A DNA stretch of 57,208 nucleotides from a virus. The notes beneath the pieces were generated by a model. That model did not search any database and was not told where the DNA came from. It saw nothing but the letters and a program-made list of their open reading frames with translations. The position numbers were made by a program, and so were the translations under genes. This document shows, in pieces, positions 29,243 through 37,599 of the stretch (position 1 is the first letter of the stretch; each line of letters begins with the position of its first letter). Where the stretch lies: IMG/VR virus record IMGVR_UViG_3300043313_001186, positions 1-57,208 of that record; one strand, 5' to 3'.

Positions 29243-29820
29243 CGGGACTCACCCGAGCGCAGATCGCTCGGCTCATGAAGGGCATAGACCCGAATCATGT
29301 GGACAAGAAACGGGGCCTGTCCTACATGGCTCAGCACGAGGTCCGGGCAGAACTGACGCGCATCTTCGGCTACGGCAACTGGGACAGCCAGGTCATCCAG
29401 ATGGAGTTGCTCTGGGAGGACACCTACGAGAAGGACGGCAAGACCTACTTCCGTGCCTGTTACCAGGCGGCGGTGCGGCTGAACATCCGCGACTACTGGG
29501 GCAACCCGGTGTGCTCGTTCGTGGAGTGGCACGCAGAGGCCAATAGCGGTCTGCCGGACCGCGGTGAGGCGTACGCCATGGCGATCACGTCGGTGGAGTC
29601 CTACGCCCTCCGCCGTGCGGCGATCGGGCTCGGTGACCGGCTCGGCCTGGGCCTCTACAACGACGGCCAGGTGACCCCGCTGGTGCGCGGCTCCTTGCAG
29701 ATGACGGACCCGGACTCGCCGCTGTTCGAGCAGAAGCCGGAGGTTCCGCCGCGTCCGTTGCAGGCTGTGGAGCGGTTGCAGGAGGCGACCAACGTGCGAG
29801 GTCCCGATGCTCAGCGATGA
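29239..29820 (+). CDS. Rad52-like single-strand annealing protein (193 aa)
   Basis: YMAQHEVRAELTRIFGYGNW, YFRACYQAAVRLNIRDYWG and EAYAMAITSVESYALRRAAIGLGD match the Rad52/22 family of phage annealases in order. The C-terminal tail is Pro-rich and flexible. It would pair ssDNA during recombination-dependent replication together with SSB and the Cas4-like exonuclease next door. Confidence 0.85.
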   Translation: MTGLTRAQIARLMKGIDPNHVDKKRGLSYMAQHEVRAELTRIFGYGNWDSQVIQMELLWEDTYEKDGKTYFRACYQAAVRLNIRDYWGNPVCSFVEWHAEANSGLPDRGEAYAMAITSVESYALRRAAIGLGDRLGLGLYNDGQVTPLVRGSLQMTDPDSPLFEQKPEVPPRPLQAVERLQEATNVRGPDAQR

Positions 29821-30706
29821 CCTTTTGCAAGCCCTCGTCGCCCACGAGAACGAGCGACCCCGGAGTCAGCAGATTCGGCTGGGACCGAGCGAACTAGGCT
29901 ACTGCCGGGAGTACATCAGGAACGTCATGGTGGGCGCTCCGCAACAGGACAATTCGGAGTGGCCAACGGCCGCAGTGGTGGGGACCCTGCTCGGTGAGCA
30001 TCTGGAAGAGACGGCGGCGCAGTACCTGGGTGCCCTCACTCAAGTTCCCGTCACCACAACCCTTCCGAACGGGCTGGTGGTATCAGGTCATGCGGATATG
30101 GTCTTCCCTGACCGCAACGCGCTTGCGGATGCCAAGTCGAAAGTCGGACTTTCTGAGGTACGGAAAGAGGGGCCGTCGTTGGAGCATCTGGTCCAGGTCA
30201 GCATCTACACGCTGGGGCTGGTCCAGGCGGGCACTCTGACCGAGGGTGCGACCGCGCACCTGATCTATGCCGATCGTGGTGGCACGGAGCAAGTGCTGTA
30301 CGAGGTCGAGTTGGACTGGGATCGCATCCAGTACTTCATCCAGGTCTGCGTGGACCGACTCGCCGATGTGCTGGACGCGCAGGAGCACATCGACCAGGGC
30401 GACGTGGAGTGGGCGAGGGCTCTCCGAGATAAGACCCCGCCGTTCTGCTACAGCCCTCGGGTTATGTGCCCCTTCCGGGACCTGTGCTGGGAGGGCTCGG
30501 AGTGGGCACCGCACGAGGTCATCGCTGATGCGGAGGTCCTCGATGCAGTGTCTCGCTTCGTGGTTGTTCGTGCTGAGTACAACGCGGCCGAAGAGGCGCG
30601 CCGACAACTGCGCGAGAAACTGCGCGGAGTATCCGGCATCACGCCTGATGGGTACAGCGTGAACTGGGCCACCGAGAACACCTTGTATGTGACCAAGGTG
30701 CGCTGA
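29807..30706 (+). CDS. Cas4/RecB-like exonuclease (299 aa)
   Basis: A PD-(D/E)XK nuclease: HADMVFPDRNALADAKSK carries the D and D-x-K active-site residues at about 98-112. LGYC near residue 33 and the YSPRVMCPFRDLC cluster near 218-230 supply the cysteines of a Cas4-type iron-sulfur site. It would resect DNA ends for the annealase. The palindrome 30139-30153 encodes KVGLS directly after the active-site Lys. Confidence 0.85.
   Translation: MLSDDLLQALVAHENERPRSQQIRLGPSELGYCREYIRNVMVGAPQQDNSEWPTAAVVGTLLGEHLEETAAQYLGALTQVPVTTTLPNGLVVSGHADMVFPDRNALADAKSKVGLSEVRKEGPSLEHLVQVSIYTLGLVQAGTLTEGATAHLIYADRGGTEQVLYEVELDWDRIQYFIQVCVDRLADVLDAQEHIDQGDVEWARALRDKTPPFCYSPRVMCPFRDLCWEGSEWAPHEVIADAEVLDAVSRFVVVRAEYNAAEEARRQLREKLRGVSGITPDGYSVNWATENTLYVTKVR
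30139..30153. repeat. Dispersed palindrome, intragenic
   Basis: GAAAGTCGGACTTTC; in the Cas4-like gene next to the active site. Confidence 0.9.
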
Positions 30707-31089
30707 TGGAGTCCGTTGCTCACCTCGTCGCTATGACGAATCGGCTCGATGAGCACCGGATCAAGGCGATAGCCGAGTCGTATCGACTCCACGGCTTGCC
30801 GCACAAACGCATGGCCCTTGCGGCGGCACGTCTGACTCACAGAGACGCGGAGGCACATCGCGCGGCGCGGGACGTATCGACCGGCGTGCACCTGATGAGC
30901 ATGGCCAACGGCCATGATCCGCTGGACGCAAGACTTGCGGCGCAGGCTGGCAGTAATGCTGGCTTCGCCGTTGCAACAGAAGACCTGATCGGCGTGGCGG
31001 GCTACTCCTGGAAGGAGTACGCCCTCCTGGTCGATCCGTGGTTCGCCGGATTCGCCGACGAGCCAGTACAGAGAAAGGAAGATGAATGA
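30706..31089 (+). CDS. Unknown 127-aa protein
   Basis: ATG shares a base with the exonuclease stop (TGATG). Helical with RMALAAARLTHRDAEAHRAA. Acidic C-terminus. No family recognised. Confidence 0.7.
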   Translation: MESVAHLVAMTNRLDEHRIKAIAESYRLHGLPHKRMALAAARLTHRDAEAHRAARDVSTGVHLMSMANGHDPLDARLAAQAGSNAGFAVATEDLIGVAGYSWKEYALLVDPWFAGFADEPVQRKEDE

Positions 31090-31367
31090 TCAAGATGGAG
31101 ATAGATGCCGAGTGCCCAGCGTGTGGCCACAAGGTGGATTCTGCCAGTGCCGCAGGGGAAACCGAGGCGACGGCGATCCCAGAACCGGGGGATTTCGCGC
31201 TCTGCATCAGGTGCGCGGAGCCAGGCGTTTACGCGGTGAATCCGGACGGCCAAACGCTCGGTCTTCGAGCGGCATCAGAGGCTGAGAAAGTCGCACTTTC
31301 TGAGCGCGAAGATGTGATCGGTGTACAGGCGGCGATCCGCGCCGTCAGTGGGAAGTGGCTGTCATGA
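31086..31367 (+). CDS. 93-aa zinc-ribbon protein
   Basis: CPACGHK and CIRCAEPGVY pairs. ATGA overlap upstream. A palindrome at 31286-31300 is read as KVALS. Confidence 0.75.
   Translation: MIKMEIDAECPACGHKVDSASAAGETEATAIPEPGDFALCIRCAEPGVYAVNPDGQTLGLRAASEAEKVALSEREDVIGVQAAIRAVSGKWLS
31286..31300. repeat. Dispersed palindrome, intragenic
   Basis: GAAAGTCGCACTTTC; in the 93-aa zinc-ribbon gene. Confidence 0.88.
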
Positions 31368-31395
31368 GACACGTCACAAATGATCGGAGAAGAGG

Positions 31396-32199
31396 GTGAC
31401 TACCAAAGCCATGAGCGAGCCACAAACGGCTCGGTTCGTGAAGTCCATGCAAGACCAGGGCGTTGGCGTCCTGCGCACCAAGAAAGGGCTCCTGCTCCGC
31501 CTACCGGACGGGTCCAGCACAGCAGTTCATTTCACCAACAGCGATGTCAGGGCAAAAGACAACCTGATCGCACGACTAAGGAGAGCCGGAGTGAGACACC
31601 CAGACGACCGCAAGGACATCGCCGCACTACCGCTGAACATCACATCGGGAAGCGTGGCACCTGCGACGAAGAGACGGATACAGGAGGCGGTAGCCGGGAT
31701 GAACTATCCCGACTCGGTTCAAGTGCAGAGGCTACGAGAACTGACCGGGCTTGAGCACATCACGGTGAGCAAGGGCCTCTACGCGCTCGGATTCACGCCA
31801 ACGCTCGGAAAGGGCAACAGCAGGGACTGGATGACGCCGCCTGACATGCTTGACCGGCGTACCACAGAACCCGAGCACGAGCCGGAGCCTGAGCCAGAAA
31901 GTCCGACTTTGCCGGACGAGCCCGAGCCGGATCGGCCGATGCCGATGGAGCCGCAGAGGTTCAGTGCTGGCCGTGACTTCGTGGACTTCCCGGACGTGTC
32001 CAGCAATGGGCACGGCGACCCGGCGACCATCCAGGTCCAGCAGTCCAGTGGCCGGGAGTTCATCGACAGCCACGACTCGTGGGTGGTCGACCTGACCGGC
32101 GTGCCCAAGGCCGTGAGCCGGTACATGCAGGTGCTTCGTGCGGCGGGTCTGTCGGCTGAGATTCGAGTCTGGCGTGACCGAGAGGGGGCGATCCTGTGA
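31396..32199 (+). CDS. Unknown 267-aa protein
   Basis: GTG 31396. The first ~65 residues (FVKSMQDQGVGVLRTKKGLL ... RAGVRHPDD) have a HicA/dsRBD-like strand-strand-helix pattern (weak). A middle helix-turn-helix-like segment (VQVQRLRELTGLEHITVSKG) and an acidic Glu/Pro linker with the palindrome 31897-31911 (ESPTL) precede a C-terminal region VVDLTGVPKAVSRYMQVLRA. Possibly a DNA- or RNA-binding regulator; not identified. Confidence 0.7.
   Translation: MTTKAMSEPQTARFVKSMQDQGVGVLRTKKGLLLRLPDGSSTAVHFTNSDVRAKDNLIARLRRAGVRHPDDRKDIAALPLNITSGSVAPATKRRIQEAVAGMNYPDSVQVQRLRELTGLEHITVSKGLYALGFTPTLGKGNSRDWMTPPDMLDRRTTEPEHEPEPEPESPTLPDEPEPDRPMPMEPQRFSAGRDFVDFPDVSSNGHGDPATIQVQQSSGREFIDSHDSWVVDLTGVPKAVSRYMQVLRAAGLSAEIRVWRDREGAIL
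31897..31911. repeat. Dispersed palindrome, intragenic, degenerate
   Basis: GAAAGTCCGACTTTG; last base differs. Confidence 0.8.
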
Positions 32200-32525
32200 C
32201 CGACAACGACATCATCCGCGAGGCGCGTGAGCGCTTCGGGAGCGAGCGGACCGACGACTACCTCCGCACGGCAAAGGCGATGCGCGCACTCATCCACATC
32301 TGGCATGAGTACATCAACGCGCCGTCTGACACACCGATCGAGGCGGTGCTGGACCGCGTGGTCGAGAAGATGATGGACGACTTGGCTGGCCGTCCAGAGC
32401 ATACAAAGTCGATGGTTGAGGCGCTGGTTGTCCTGATCGAGTACATGCGTCGTGGTGGCACATACGAGGACTGGTTCGAGAGCCTCGGCCTGAGCCCAGG
32501 CGTAGGCGGTGACGACGATGACTGA
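32196..32525 (+). CDS. Unknown 109-aa helical protein
   Basis: GTGA overlap. All-helical with a run of four C-terminal Asp. No family recognised. Confidence 0.75.
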   Translation: MTDNDIIREARERFGSERTDDYLRTAKAMRALIHIWHEYINAPSDTPIEAVLDRVVEKMMDDLAGRPEHTKSMVEALVVLIEYMRRGGTYEDWFESLGLSPGVGGDDDD

Positions 32526-32778
32526 CGCTGGCTATGAGCGGGGCATCCGTGATGCGATTGCGGCGGTGGGCGAAGTCGAGCGGACCTCGGCCTATCCGGG
32601 TGGACCGATGAACCTGATCCCGTACGACGAGGCCCAGCGGCACATCGCTCGGCTCTCGTCCCAGGACATCGAGGACCTCTGGGACAAGCCCGAGGACCCG
32701 AACATGGGGCCGACGGGCGGCATCGTGCCGCCCTACATCACTGATCGCTTAGGACGACACCGGGCCGACCAGGAGTAG
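32518..32778 (+). CDS. Unknown 86-aa protein
   Basis: ATG 32518 overlaps the previous gene by eight bases (GTG 32509 is in frame). Begins MTDAGYERGIRDAIAAVGEV, the GYxxGI pattern also seen at 25.3 kb. Ends the coupled run that starts at ssb. Confidence 0.7.
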   Translation: MTDAGYERGIRDAIAAVGEVERTSAYPGGPMNLIPYDEAQRHIARLSSQDIEDLWDKPEDPNMGPTGGIVPPYITDRLGRHRADQE

Positions 32779-32900
32779 GCCGACAACTGAATAACCCATT
32801 GACCCCCTCGGAGGGTGGTGCCGTTGCCCCCACAACGGTCTCCCGACCGCCCTTCGAGGGGCTATCCCGAAAGTCCGACTTTCCAGAGAGAGGCTCAGTA
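32779..32900 (+). promoter_or_regulatory. Regulatory gap with hairpin and palindrome
   Basis: CCGTTG-CCCCCA-CAACGG hairpin at 32821-32838 and a palindrome at 32869-32883, then GAGAGAGG before GTG 32901. No clear promoter. Confidence 0.5.
32869..32883. repeat. Dispersed palindrome
   Basis: GAAAGTCCGACTTTC; 17 bp before GTG 32901. Confidence 0.9.
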
Positions 32901-33800
32901 GTGAGCGCAAGGCAAGAAGCCGCAGTGCGGCGGTGGTACAAGATTGGCGCAAACCGAGAACGTGACCGGTGGAACTTCATCCCCAAGGTCGGCGACGTGT
33001 CCGGCCTCCAGTTCGGGAGCACCACGATCGAAGATTCGCAGGGCAATCAACTCGCGGTGATGGTTCGCGGTGCCCACACGGTGCCCTTCGAGAGCATGGT
33101 GCCATTCGACTTCCTGCCACCGCTGGTCCTGCTCCGTCTGCCAAACCCCCGGAGCATCGCGCGATACCGGCTGATCGCCAGGGTGGTGGAGGAAGAAGGC
33201 GGCCAGACCCTGACCGTGCCACAGCGACTTCTGGTCGCCGCCGACATCCACGCCCCATCCGTGTTCGTGCTGGACACCCAGAAGCGTCCACCAGTTTTCC
33301 GCGCACCGCACCAGTTGATCCGAGCCAAAGTGATGCCGGTGTTCATCCGAGCGAGGCCGCGGTTCTCGTACTTCCTGACCGGCTACGACCTGAACGAGCC
33401 GGGGCTGTCGTACTTCTTCTGTGAACTGCCGCCAGGTGCATCCCCGGCCACGATCGAAGAGGCGTACCAGGCGTTGAAGCCACGGTCTGTCGTGCTGGCC
33501 GAGCAACGCGGGCTTTCTGTGGAGCGGCAGGGGGACCTGTTCTTCATCCCCACGCGCAAGCCGCCGACGTTCGAGACGTTCGATGCGTTCGACAGCACCG
33601 CGTACAACGTGCATGACTACGTGTCCCTGCACGGCACGAACCACTTTGCGAAGATCGTCGCCACTCAAGGCACCCTCACCTACGTCATGGGCACGGTCGT
33701 ACACCGTCCAACCGGGCGTTCAAGGGATCACCACCCACTTCACCTGGGCTTCCGACACTGGTGGCTCTGTGTTCGGAACACCGTTCCGGTGGTTGGCTGA
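32901..33800 (+). CDS. Unknown 299-aa protein
   Basis: GTG 32901 after GAGAGAGG. The C-terminus ends RDHHPLHLGFRHWWLCVRNT, a pattern (DHxPL ... RNT) found in actinophage proteins of unknown role. The rest is beta-rich, with repeated VVLA/LVAAD strands and FFIPTRKPPTF. Not recognised. Confidence 0.8.
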   Translation: MSARQEAAVRRWYKIGANRERDRWNFIPKVGDVSGLQFGSTTIEDSQGNQLAVMVRGAHTVPFESMVPFDFLPPLVLLRLPNPRSIARYRLIARVVEEEGGQTLTVPQRLLVAADIHAPSVFVLDTQKRPPVFRAPHQLIRAKVMPVFIRARPRFSYFLTGYDLNEPGLSYFFCELPPGASPATIEEAYQALKPRSVVLAEQRGLSVERQGDLFFIPTRKPPTFETFDAFDSTAYNVHDYVSLHGTNHFAKIVATQGTLTYVMGTVVHRPTGRSRDHHPLHLGFRHWWLCVRNTVPVVG

Positions 33801-33802
33801 GG

Positions 33803-34273
33803 ATGCACGAAGTGGAGCGGTTCTGGTCGCACGTAGACCAAAGCGGTGGACCGGAGGCGTGCTGGCCGTGGACGAAGGGGCTCACGCCCCAGGGCTATGG
33901 AGACTTCCGCATCCCGACCGCGCACGTTCGAGCGAACCGGTACGCGCTGGCTGTGCACCTGGGCAGGCCGATCAAGTCAGGAATGCAGGCCCTGCACACC
34001 TGTGACAACCCGCCGTGCTGTAACCCGGCTCATTTGTACGAGGGCACCCCACGGCACAACGCCGACGACGCGAGGACCCGAGGCCGAACGGCGACTGGCG
34101 AGAAGAATGGTCGGCACGTCTTGACGGACGACCAGGTACGCGAACTGCGTGCAAGCGACGAGCCGCTCCGAAACCTGGCACAGCGCTACGGAGTATCCGT
34201 AGCGCAGGTGTCTGCAATACAGAGGGGCAAGCAACGCCTCTCGGCCGGTGGCCGTATCCGCGGCAACCGGTGA
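33803..34273 (+). CDS. HNH endonuclease with C-terminal HTH (156 aa)
   Basis: HNH_3 core: CWPWTKG, RYALAVHLG, MQALHTCDN and PPCCNPAHLYEGTPRHN, all expected Cys/His positions present. The tail LTDDQVRELRASDEPLRNLAQRYGVSVAQVSAI is a helix-turn-helix that would give DNA specificity. This is the typical composition of a free-standing homing nuclease. Confidence 0.9.
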   Translation: MHEVERFWSHVDQSGGPEACWPWTKGLTPQGYGDFRIPTAHVRANRYALAVHLGRPIKSGMQALHTCDNPPCCNPAHLYEGTPRHNADDARTRGRTATGEKNGRHVLTDDQVRELRASDEPLRNLAQRYGVSVAQVSAIQRGKQRLSAGGRIRGNR

Positions 34274-34294
34274 CCGAAAGAAAGGAAGAAGAAA

Positions 34295-34462
34295 GTGGCA
34301 TCAGGAACGCTGGAGCGCCAGACCGAGGTCATCGTTCCGAAGCAGGTTCCCACCGAGGCGGCCGTTGAGGCGGCCGCTCGGAACGAGAACCGTGCGCGGG
34401 TGTCCGGTTCCGGCTGGGTGGCCGAGTCGCGCGCCTGGAACTCGCAGGCTCAGATCGACTAG
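34295..34462 (+). CDS. Unknown 55-aa protein
   Basis: GTG after GGAAGAAG. Ala/Glu-rich helix (EAAVEAAARNENRARV). Followed by a hairpin terminator. Confidence 0.65.
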   Translation: MASGTLERQTEVIVPKQVPTEAAVEAAARNENRARVSGSGWVAESRAWNSQAQID

Positions 34463-34472
34463 TGCGTTCAAT

Positions 34473-34506
34473 GGGGGCTCCCTGCGGCACATCGCCGGGA
34501 GCCCCC
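34473..34506 (+). terminator. Hairpin terminator-like element
   Basis: GGGGGCTCCC pairs with GGGAGCCCCC around 14 nt. The palindrome 34511-34526 follows directly and its TTTT may act as the U-tract. Confidence 0.6.
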
Positions 34507-34510
34507 TCCC

Positions 34511-34526
34511 GAAAGTCCGACTTTTC
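34511..34526. repeat. Dispersed palindrome
   Basis: GAAAGTCCGACTTTTC; 16 bp before ATG 34543. Confidence 0.9.
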
Positions 34527-34542
34527 CCGAGAGGAACATTCT

Positions 34543-34830
34543 ATGAAGTTCAGAATCACCGTGCGCGGCGACGGGACGGAACTGCGCGGCTACATGGTCG
34601 CGCTGGACCACACCACCCTGAACGCATTCGCGGCAACCATGAAGCCCTACGGCATGGTGGTGGCCTCCATTGCCGATGACGACTACGACCCGTTTGCCGA
34701 CCAGCAGATGGTGGCGGCTGTGGCCGCCACTGTGGCTGACAACCTAGAGAAGAACTGGGAGCACGGTGACCTTGCCGGGTCCGTGCATAACGCAATCGCC
34801 TTTCTCCGGGAGGTTGCTCAGCGTGTCTGA
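34543..34830 (+). CDS. Unknown 95-aa protein
   Basis: ATG with GAGAGGAAC upstream, 16 bp after a palindrome. KFRITVRGDGTELRGYMVAL strand start and a helical Ala-rich rest. No family recognised. Confidence 0.75.
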   Translation: MKFRITVRGDGTELRGYMVALDHTTLNAFAATMKPYGMVVASIADDDYDPFADQQMVAAVAATVADNLEKNWEHGDLAGSVHNAIAFLREVAQRV

Positions 34831-35092
34831 CGGCGACATCCAGCCCAGCCTGGACCACATCATCGACGTGCTCCATCAGTGGGACAGCCCGACCCTGCCG
34901 GACCTGATCCGCTGGATGGCAACCATCCACATGATGCAGGCCGACGTGATCCAGGGCGAACGACGGCTCCGCGAGGATGCCGAAGCCGAACTGCGCGACC
35001 GAGAACTGCACCACTTCGAGGTCGAGCAGGAGAACGCGCGCCTCCAGGCTGAGGTCACCCAACTCAAGAATCTGCTGGGCTCCGATGAGTGA
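34823..35092 (+). CDS. 89-aa protein with C-terminal coiled coil
   Basis: Helical throughout; residues ~50-86 form a leucine-zipper-like coil (EQENARLQAEVTQLKNLLG). Probably a dimer. Overlaps both neighbours. Confidence 0.75.
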   Translation: MSDGDIQPSLDHIIDVLHQWDSPTLPDLIRWMATIHMMQADVIQGERRLREDAEAELRDRELHHFEVEQENARLQAEVTQLKNLLGSDE

Positions 35093-35318
35093 CGACGACA
35101 TCGGCACGGTGCGCTGGTTCGGAGAGTCCTGGGGTGCGCCGGTGAATGATCCGCGGGCCAAGATCGACACGCCGCTCGGCACACGCTGTCTGGAGTGCAT
35201 GCTATGGATCAAGAACGGTGACCAGGGCTTCCGGATCGACGGCGGGGAGAACCCCGGCTTCTCCTACTTCCACAAGAAGTGCTTCTTGGCGGCGATCGGA
35301 GCACCAGATGCGGACTGA
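35085..35318 (+). CDS. 77-aa zinc-site protein
   Basis: CLECMLWIKNGD and FHKKCFLAAIG give a LIM-like half site. ATGA-type overlap upstream. Confidence 0.7.
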   Translation: MSDDDIGTVRWFGESWGAPVNDPRAKIDTPLGTRCLECMLWIKNGDQGFRIDGGENPGFSYFHKKCFLAAIGAPDAD

Positions 35319-35499
35319 ACGCGTGGTCTACAGGCGCACTCGTTACTGGCCAGCCGGGGTGGAGTATTACGCCAGCGCCCGCATCGCGAAGTGGGGCGGC
35401 ACGTTCTTCACCACCGGGATGGGCCGCACCCCGGCCAAGGCACGGCTCGATCTGCTCTTCCAGCAAGGACGACGAAGGAACCCCCCTCATGACCGATAA
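35308..35499 (+). CDS. Unknown 63-aa basic protein
   Basis: ATG 35308 within the end of the previous gene. RTRYWPAGVEYYASARIAKW strands and GRTPAKARLDLLFQQ helix; very basic. Possible nucleic-acid binding. Confidence 0.65.
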   Translation: MRTERVVYRRTRYWPAGVEYYASARIAKWGGTFFTTGMGRTPAKARLDLLFQQGRRRNPPHDR

Positions 35500-35989
35500 A
35501 CCAGCCCTTCCGTACGCCGGTACGGAGGGGTACGCCGGGAGCGAGACGAGCAAGCAAGCGGCCCTGGATGCCGTGCTAGATGGAACCGCCAGCAAACGTC
35601 AGCGATACGTGCTGATTGTGGCTGGAAGGGCCCGAGAGCGCGGGATAACTGTGGCCGAACTGCGTGACGCCTCGCTCCACCACGGACGCGTCAGCGGGGC
35701 GCTGAGCGTCTTACACAGGACAGGGAAACTCGCTCGCTTGACCGAGACCCGCGGCCGGTGCAAGGTCTACGTGCTCCCGGCCTACGTGAACGGTCGGCGG
35801 ACCGAGAAGCACGGCGTGGTGCACAAGGCCGACAAGGAGACGCTGGCGGCCGCGGCGATGATCGAGTCTCGCCTCCAGAGGGACCAGGATGTGGATGCGC
35901 TGTTCGACATCAGTGCTGACTATCCGCTGGATGAATACACCGCCGCACTGTGGCGGCTGGTCAACTACGCACAAGGGAGGACCGAATGA
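35489..35989 (+). CDS. Winged-helix-like protein (166 aa)
   Basis: The middle segment ITVAELRDASLHHGRVSGAL plus VLHRTGKLARL ... VYVLPAYV has the order of a winged helix. A long helix (KETLAAAAMIESRLQRDQD) follows. Probably a transcription regulator of late early-arm genes; target unknown. Confidence 0.7.
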   Translation: MTDKPALPYAGTEGYAGSETSKQAALDAVLDGTASKRQRYVLIVAGRARERGITVAELRDASLHHGRVSGALSVLHRTGKLARLTETRGRCKVYVLPAYVNGRRTEKHGVVHKADKETLAAAAMIESRLQRDQDVDALFDISADYPLDEYTAALWRLVNYAQGRTE

Positions 35990-36096
35990 TCTGTGTGGGG
36001 TGCAAGCGAGACATCAACGCTCTTGGCCACGACAACATGAGCGAGACACCGGGCAAGCCGCTCTGTGAGGACTGCGCCTACTCGGTGCCGTCATGA
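35986..36096 (+). CDS. 36-aa zinc-finger peptide
   Basis: CVGCKRDINALG and CEDCAY form two CxxC knuckles. ATGA overlaps both neighbours. Confidence 0.7.
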   Translation: MICVGCKRDINALGHDNMSETPGKPLCEDCAYSVPS

Positions 36097-36250
36097 GCGA
36101 GCCGACGGTGGGCGATATTCTCCGTGCCGCCGAGGCGGCGGCACCAGGGTCGATCCGAGTGGGAGGTTACGTCGTGACCTACCAGGGAAAGTTCGACTTT
36201 TCATACCCCCTCGCAACCAGCGAGGGTCAGCAAGGAGAGGAACAACCATG
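36093..36250 (+). CDS. Unknown 52-aa protein
   Basis: ATG 36093 in ATGA overlap and its TGA overlaps ATG 36248. MSEPTVGDILRAAEAAAPGS start. The palindrome 36188-36202 is read as KFDFS. Confidence 0.65.
36188..36202. repeat. Dispersed palindrome, intragenic
   Basis: GAAAGTTCGACTTTT; in the 52-aa gene, 45 bp before ATG 36248. Confidence 0.85.
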
Positions 36251-36901
36251 ACAATGATCAGCGACGAGGCGTTCACCGAGGCGATGGAACGCGCCGTGGC
36301 GAAGCGTGGCGCTGAATGGCGGTATCCGTCGATACTGGAGAACCGGGAGTACCACCCGTTCGGGGCTCCGATCTACTCGACGCCGCAGGGTGAAGCCGCA
36401 TGCCTTATCGGTGCGGCGATGAAGGAAGCAGGCTTGCCTCTTCCGCACTGGAGCAACGCGGCCTCCGCGACCGGGGTGCTGGGTGGACTGGTCAGCCCGC
36501 TGGTGGCGAAGGCCGCTCGGATAGCCCAGCGCCACCAGGATGCGAACAAGCCGTGGGGCGAATGCCTTGCCCTGTTCCACACCGCGTATCGGATGATCCG
36601 CGATGGGGCGCAGACCTGGCACATGGAGGCGCTGTACTTCAACTGCGTTCTCGCGATGAAGGAAGAGGCGGCGCTTGACGCGATGGTCGGTGTTCCCGAG
36701 GCGCTCGCCAAGGCGGGCGAAGCCGTGGCGGCACTCGGGGAAGCGGTCAAGACGTGGGCTGGCATCCCGGTGGTGACGTACACCTACCCCGAGGTCACTG
36801 TGGCCAAGGGTGGGATCACCTTCAACCCCACCTGTACTCCGTCGTGGCTCGATGAGCCGGTGTTCATGCCCAAGCAGTCAGAGCACGCTCTGATCGCCTG
36901 A
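36248..36901 (+). CDS. Unknown 217-aa protein
   Basis: ATG after GAGAGGAACAACC. Contains GEAACLIGAAMKEAGLPL and an Ala-rich C-terminal half; resembles phage proteins of unknown role with an EFxxA/LIG pattern (weak). No catalytic motif seen. Confidence 0.8.
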   Translation: MTMISDEAFTEAMERAVAKRGAEWRYPSILENREYHPFGAPIYSTPQGEAACLIGAAMKEAGLPLPHWSNAASATGVLGGLVSPLVAKAARIAQRHQDANKPWGECLALFHTAYRMIRDGAQTWHMEALYFNCVLAMKEEAALDAMVGVPEALAKAGEAVAALGEAVKTWAGIPVVTYTYPEVTVAKGGITFNPTCTPSWLDEPVFMPKQSEHALIA

Positions 36902-36967
36902 GCACAGCGCGTTGGAGGCGTGGTACCGCCCGATGCCCGTAGTATCGCCGCACAGAAAGGATGTCGC

Positions 36968-37153
36968 ATGAACGAGCCGGTACCGATCCACCGCGATGTT
37001 CCCCTGCTCACGCTGGAGGAACAGATCACGCTGGACCGTGCACGGAACGCCCGGAGGATGGGGTGGGTCTTTGCCGGACTGATCGTGCTCATCGTTGCGG
37101 CGTTCCTGATTCCGCTGAGCGTCTTCCTCACCAGGTTGGCACTTGGAGGATGA
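36968..37153 (+). CDS. 61-aa single-TM protein
   Basis: ATG with AAAGGA at eight bases. Cytoplasmic N-terminus (EEQITLDRARNARRM) and membrane helix GWVFAGLIVLIVAAFLIPLS. ATGA overlap with the next gene. Confidence 0.75.
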   Translation: MNEPVPIHRDVPLLTLEEQITLDRARNARRMGWVFAGLIVLIVAAFLIPLSVFLTRLALGG

Positions 37154-37317
37154 ATGGAGTGATCCTGCCACACCGCCAGCGGAATCCCCGTTGGTGTAGC
37201 CAGTGCATCCACCCGTCCATCGGCCGACACACGAAGGCACGGTGGATATGGCGGAGACCTGGGTGGCCGGATGCCTACCTCTGCTTCGAGCACGCAGAGG
37301 AAGTGAAGTTGCTGTAG
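37150..37317 (+). CDS. 55-aa zinc-site protein
   Basis: CSQCIHPSIGRH and CFEHAEE give a Cys/His finger; basic Trp-rich middle (ARWIWRRPGW). Last gene before the first convergent terminator. Confidence 0.7.
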   Translation: MNGVILPHRQRNPRWCSQCIHPSIGRHTKARWIWRRPGWPDAYLCFEHAEEVKLL

Positions 37318-37327
37318 CACGTAAAGA

Positions 37328-37356
37328 GGGGGCGGACTTTTGTCCGCCCCCTTTTT
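37328..37356 (+). terminator. Intrinsic terminator of the rightward arm
   Basis: GGGGGCGGAC, TTTT loop, GTCCGCCCCC, then TTTTT. A strong canonical terminator. Confidence 0.92.
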
Positions 37357-37400
37357 CGGCGGAACAACCGTGACTCCAGCGTACCGGCACCGAAAGGCGA

Positions 37401-37415
37401 AAAAGTGGGACTTTC
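37401..37415. repeat. Dispersed palindrome, degenerate
   Basis: AAAAGTGGGACTTTC; includes GTG 37405. Confidence 0.8.
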
Positions 37416-37572
37416 TGACCCGTTCGAGAACGTCTGCGTCACCCTCTGCTTGGACGACTGGGCGGTGATCATCGCCGCACTGTCCAACCCGCTGGTGCCG
37501 GTGCCCGCACGCCACCGCATCAATGCAGAAATCTTCCGGTCAGCCGAACTGACCGAGCGTGCCCTGTCGTAG
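37405..37572 (+). CDS. 55-aa orphan protein between terminators
   Basis: GTG lies inside a palindrome copy (37401-37415), with AAAGG eight bases upstream. Sequence VTLCLDDWAVIIAALSNPLV ... then an amphipathic helix ending ERALS. It is bounded by terminators on both sides and has no obvious promoter of its own, so it may be read only by read-through or from a promoter not recognised. Confidence 0.6.
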   Translation: MGLSDPFENVCVTLCLDDWAVIIAALSNPLVPVPARHRINAEIFRSAELTERALS

Positions 37573-37596
37573 CCCTCTTCGGAGGGCTATTTTTTT
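37571..37596. terminator. Convergent terminator
   Basis: AGCCCTC, TTCG tetraloop, GAGGGCT, A, TTTTTTT. It overlaps the stop of the 55-aa gene and lies four bases from the last minus-strand stop. Confidence 0.92.
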
Positions 37597-37599
37597 GTC

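Noticed and set aside
33583-34005. Frameshift at the 3' end of the 299-aa gene into an alternative frame
   Set aside because: The alternative frame looks protein-like for ~30 codons, but the annotated frame ends in a DHxPL...RNT pattern known from phage proteins and stops just before the HNH start.
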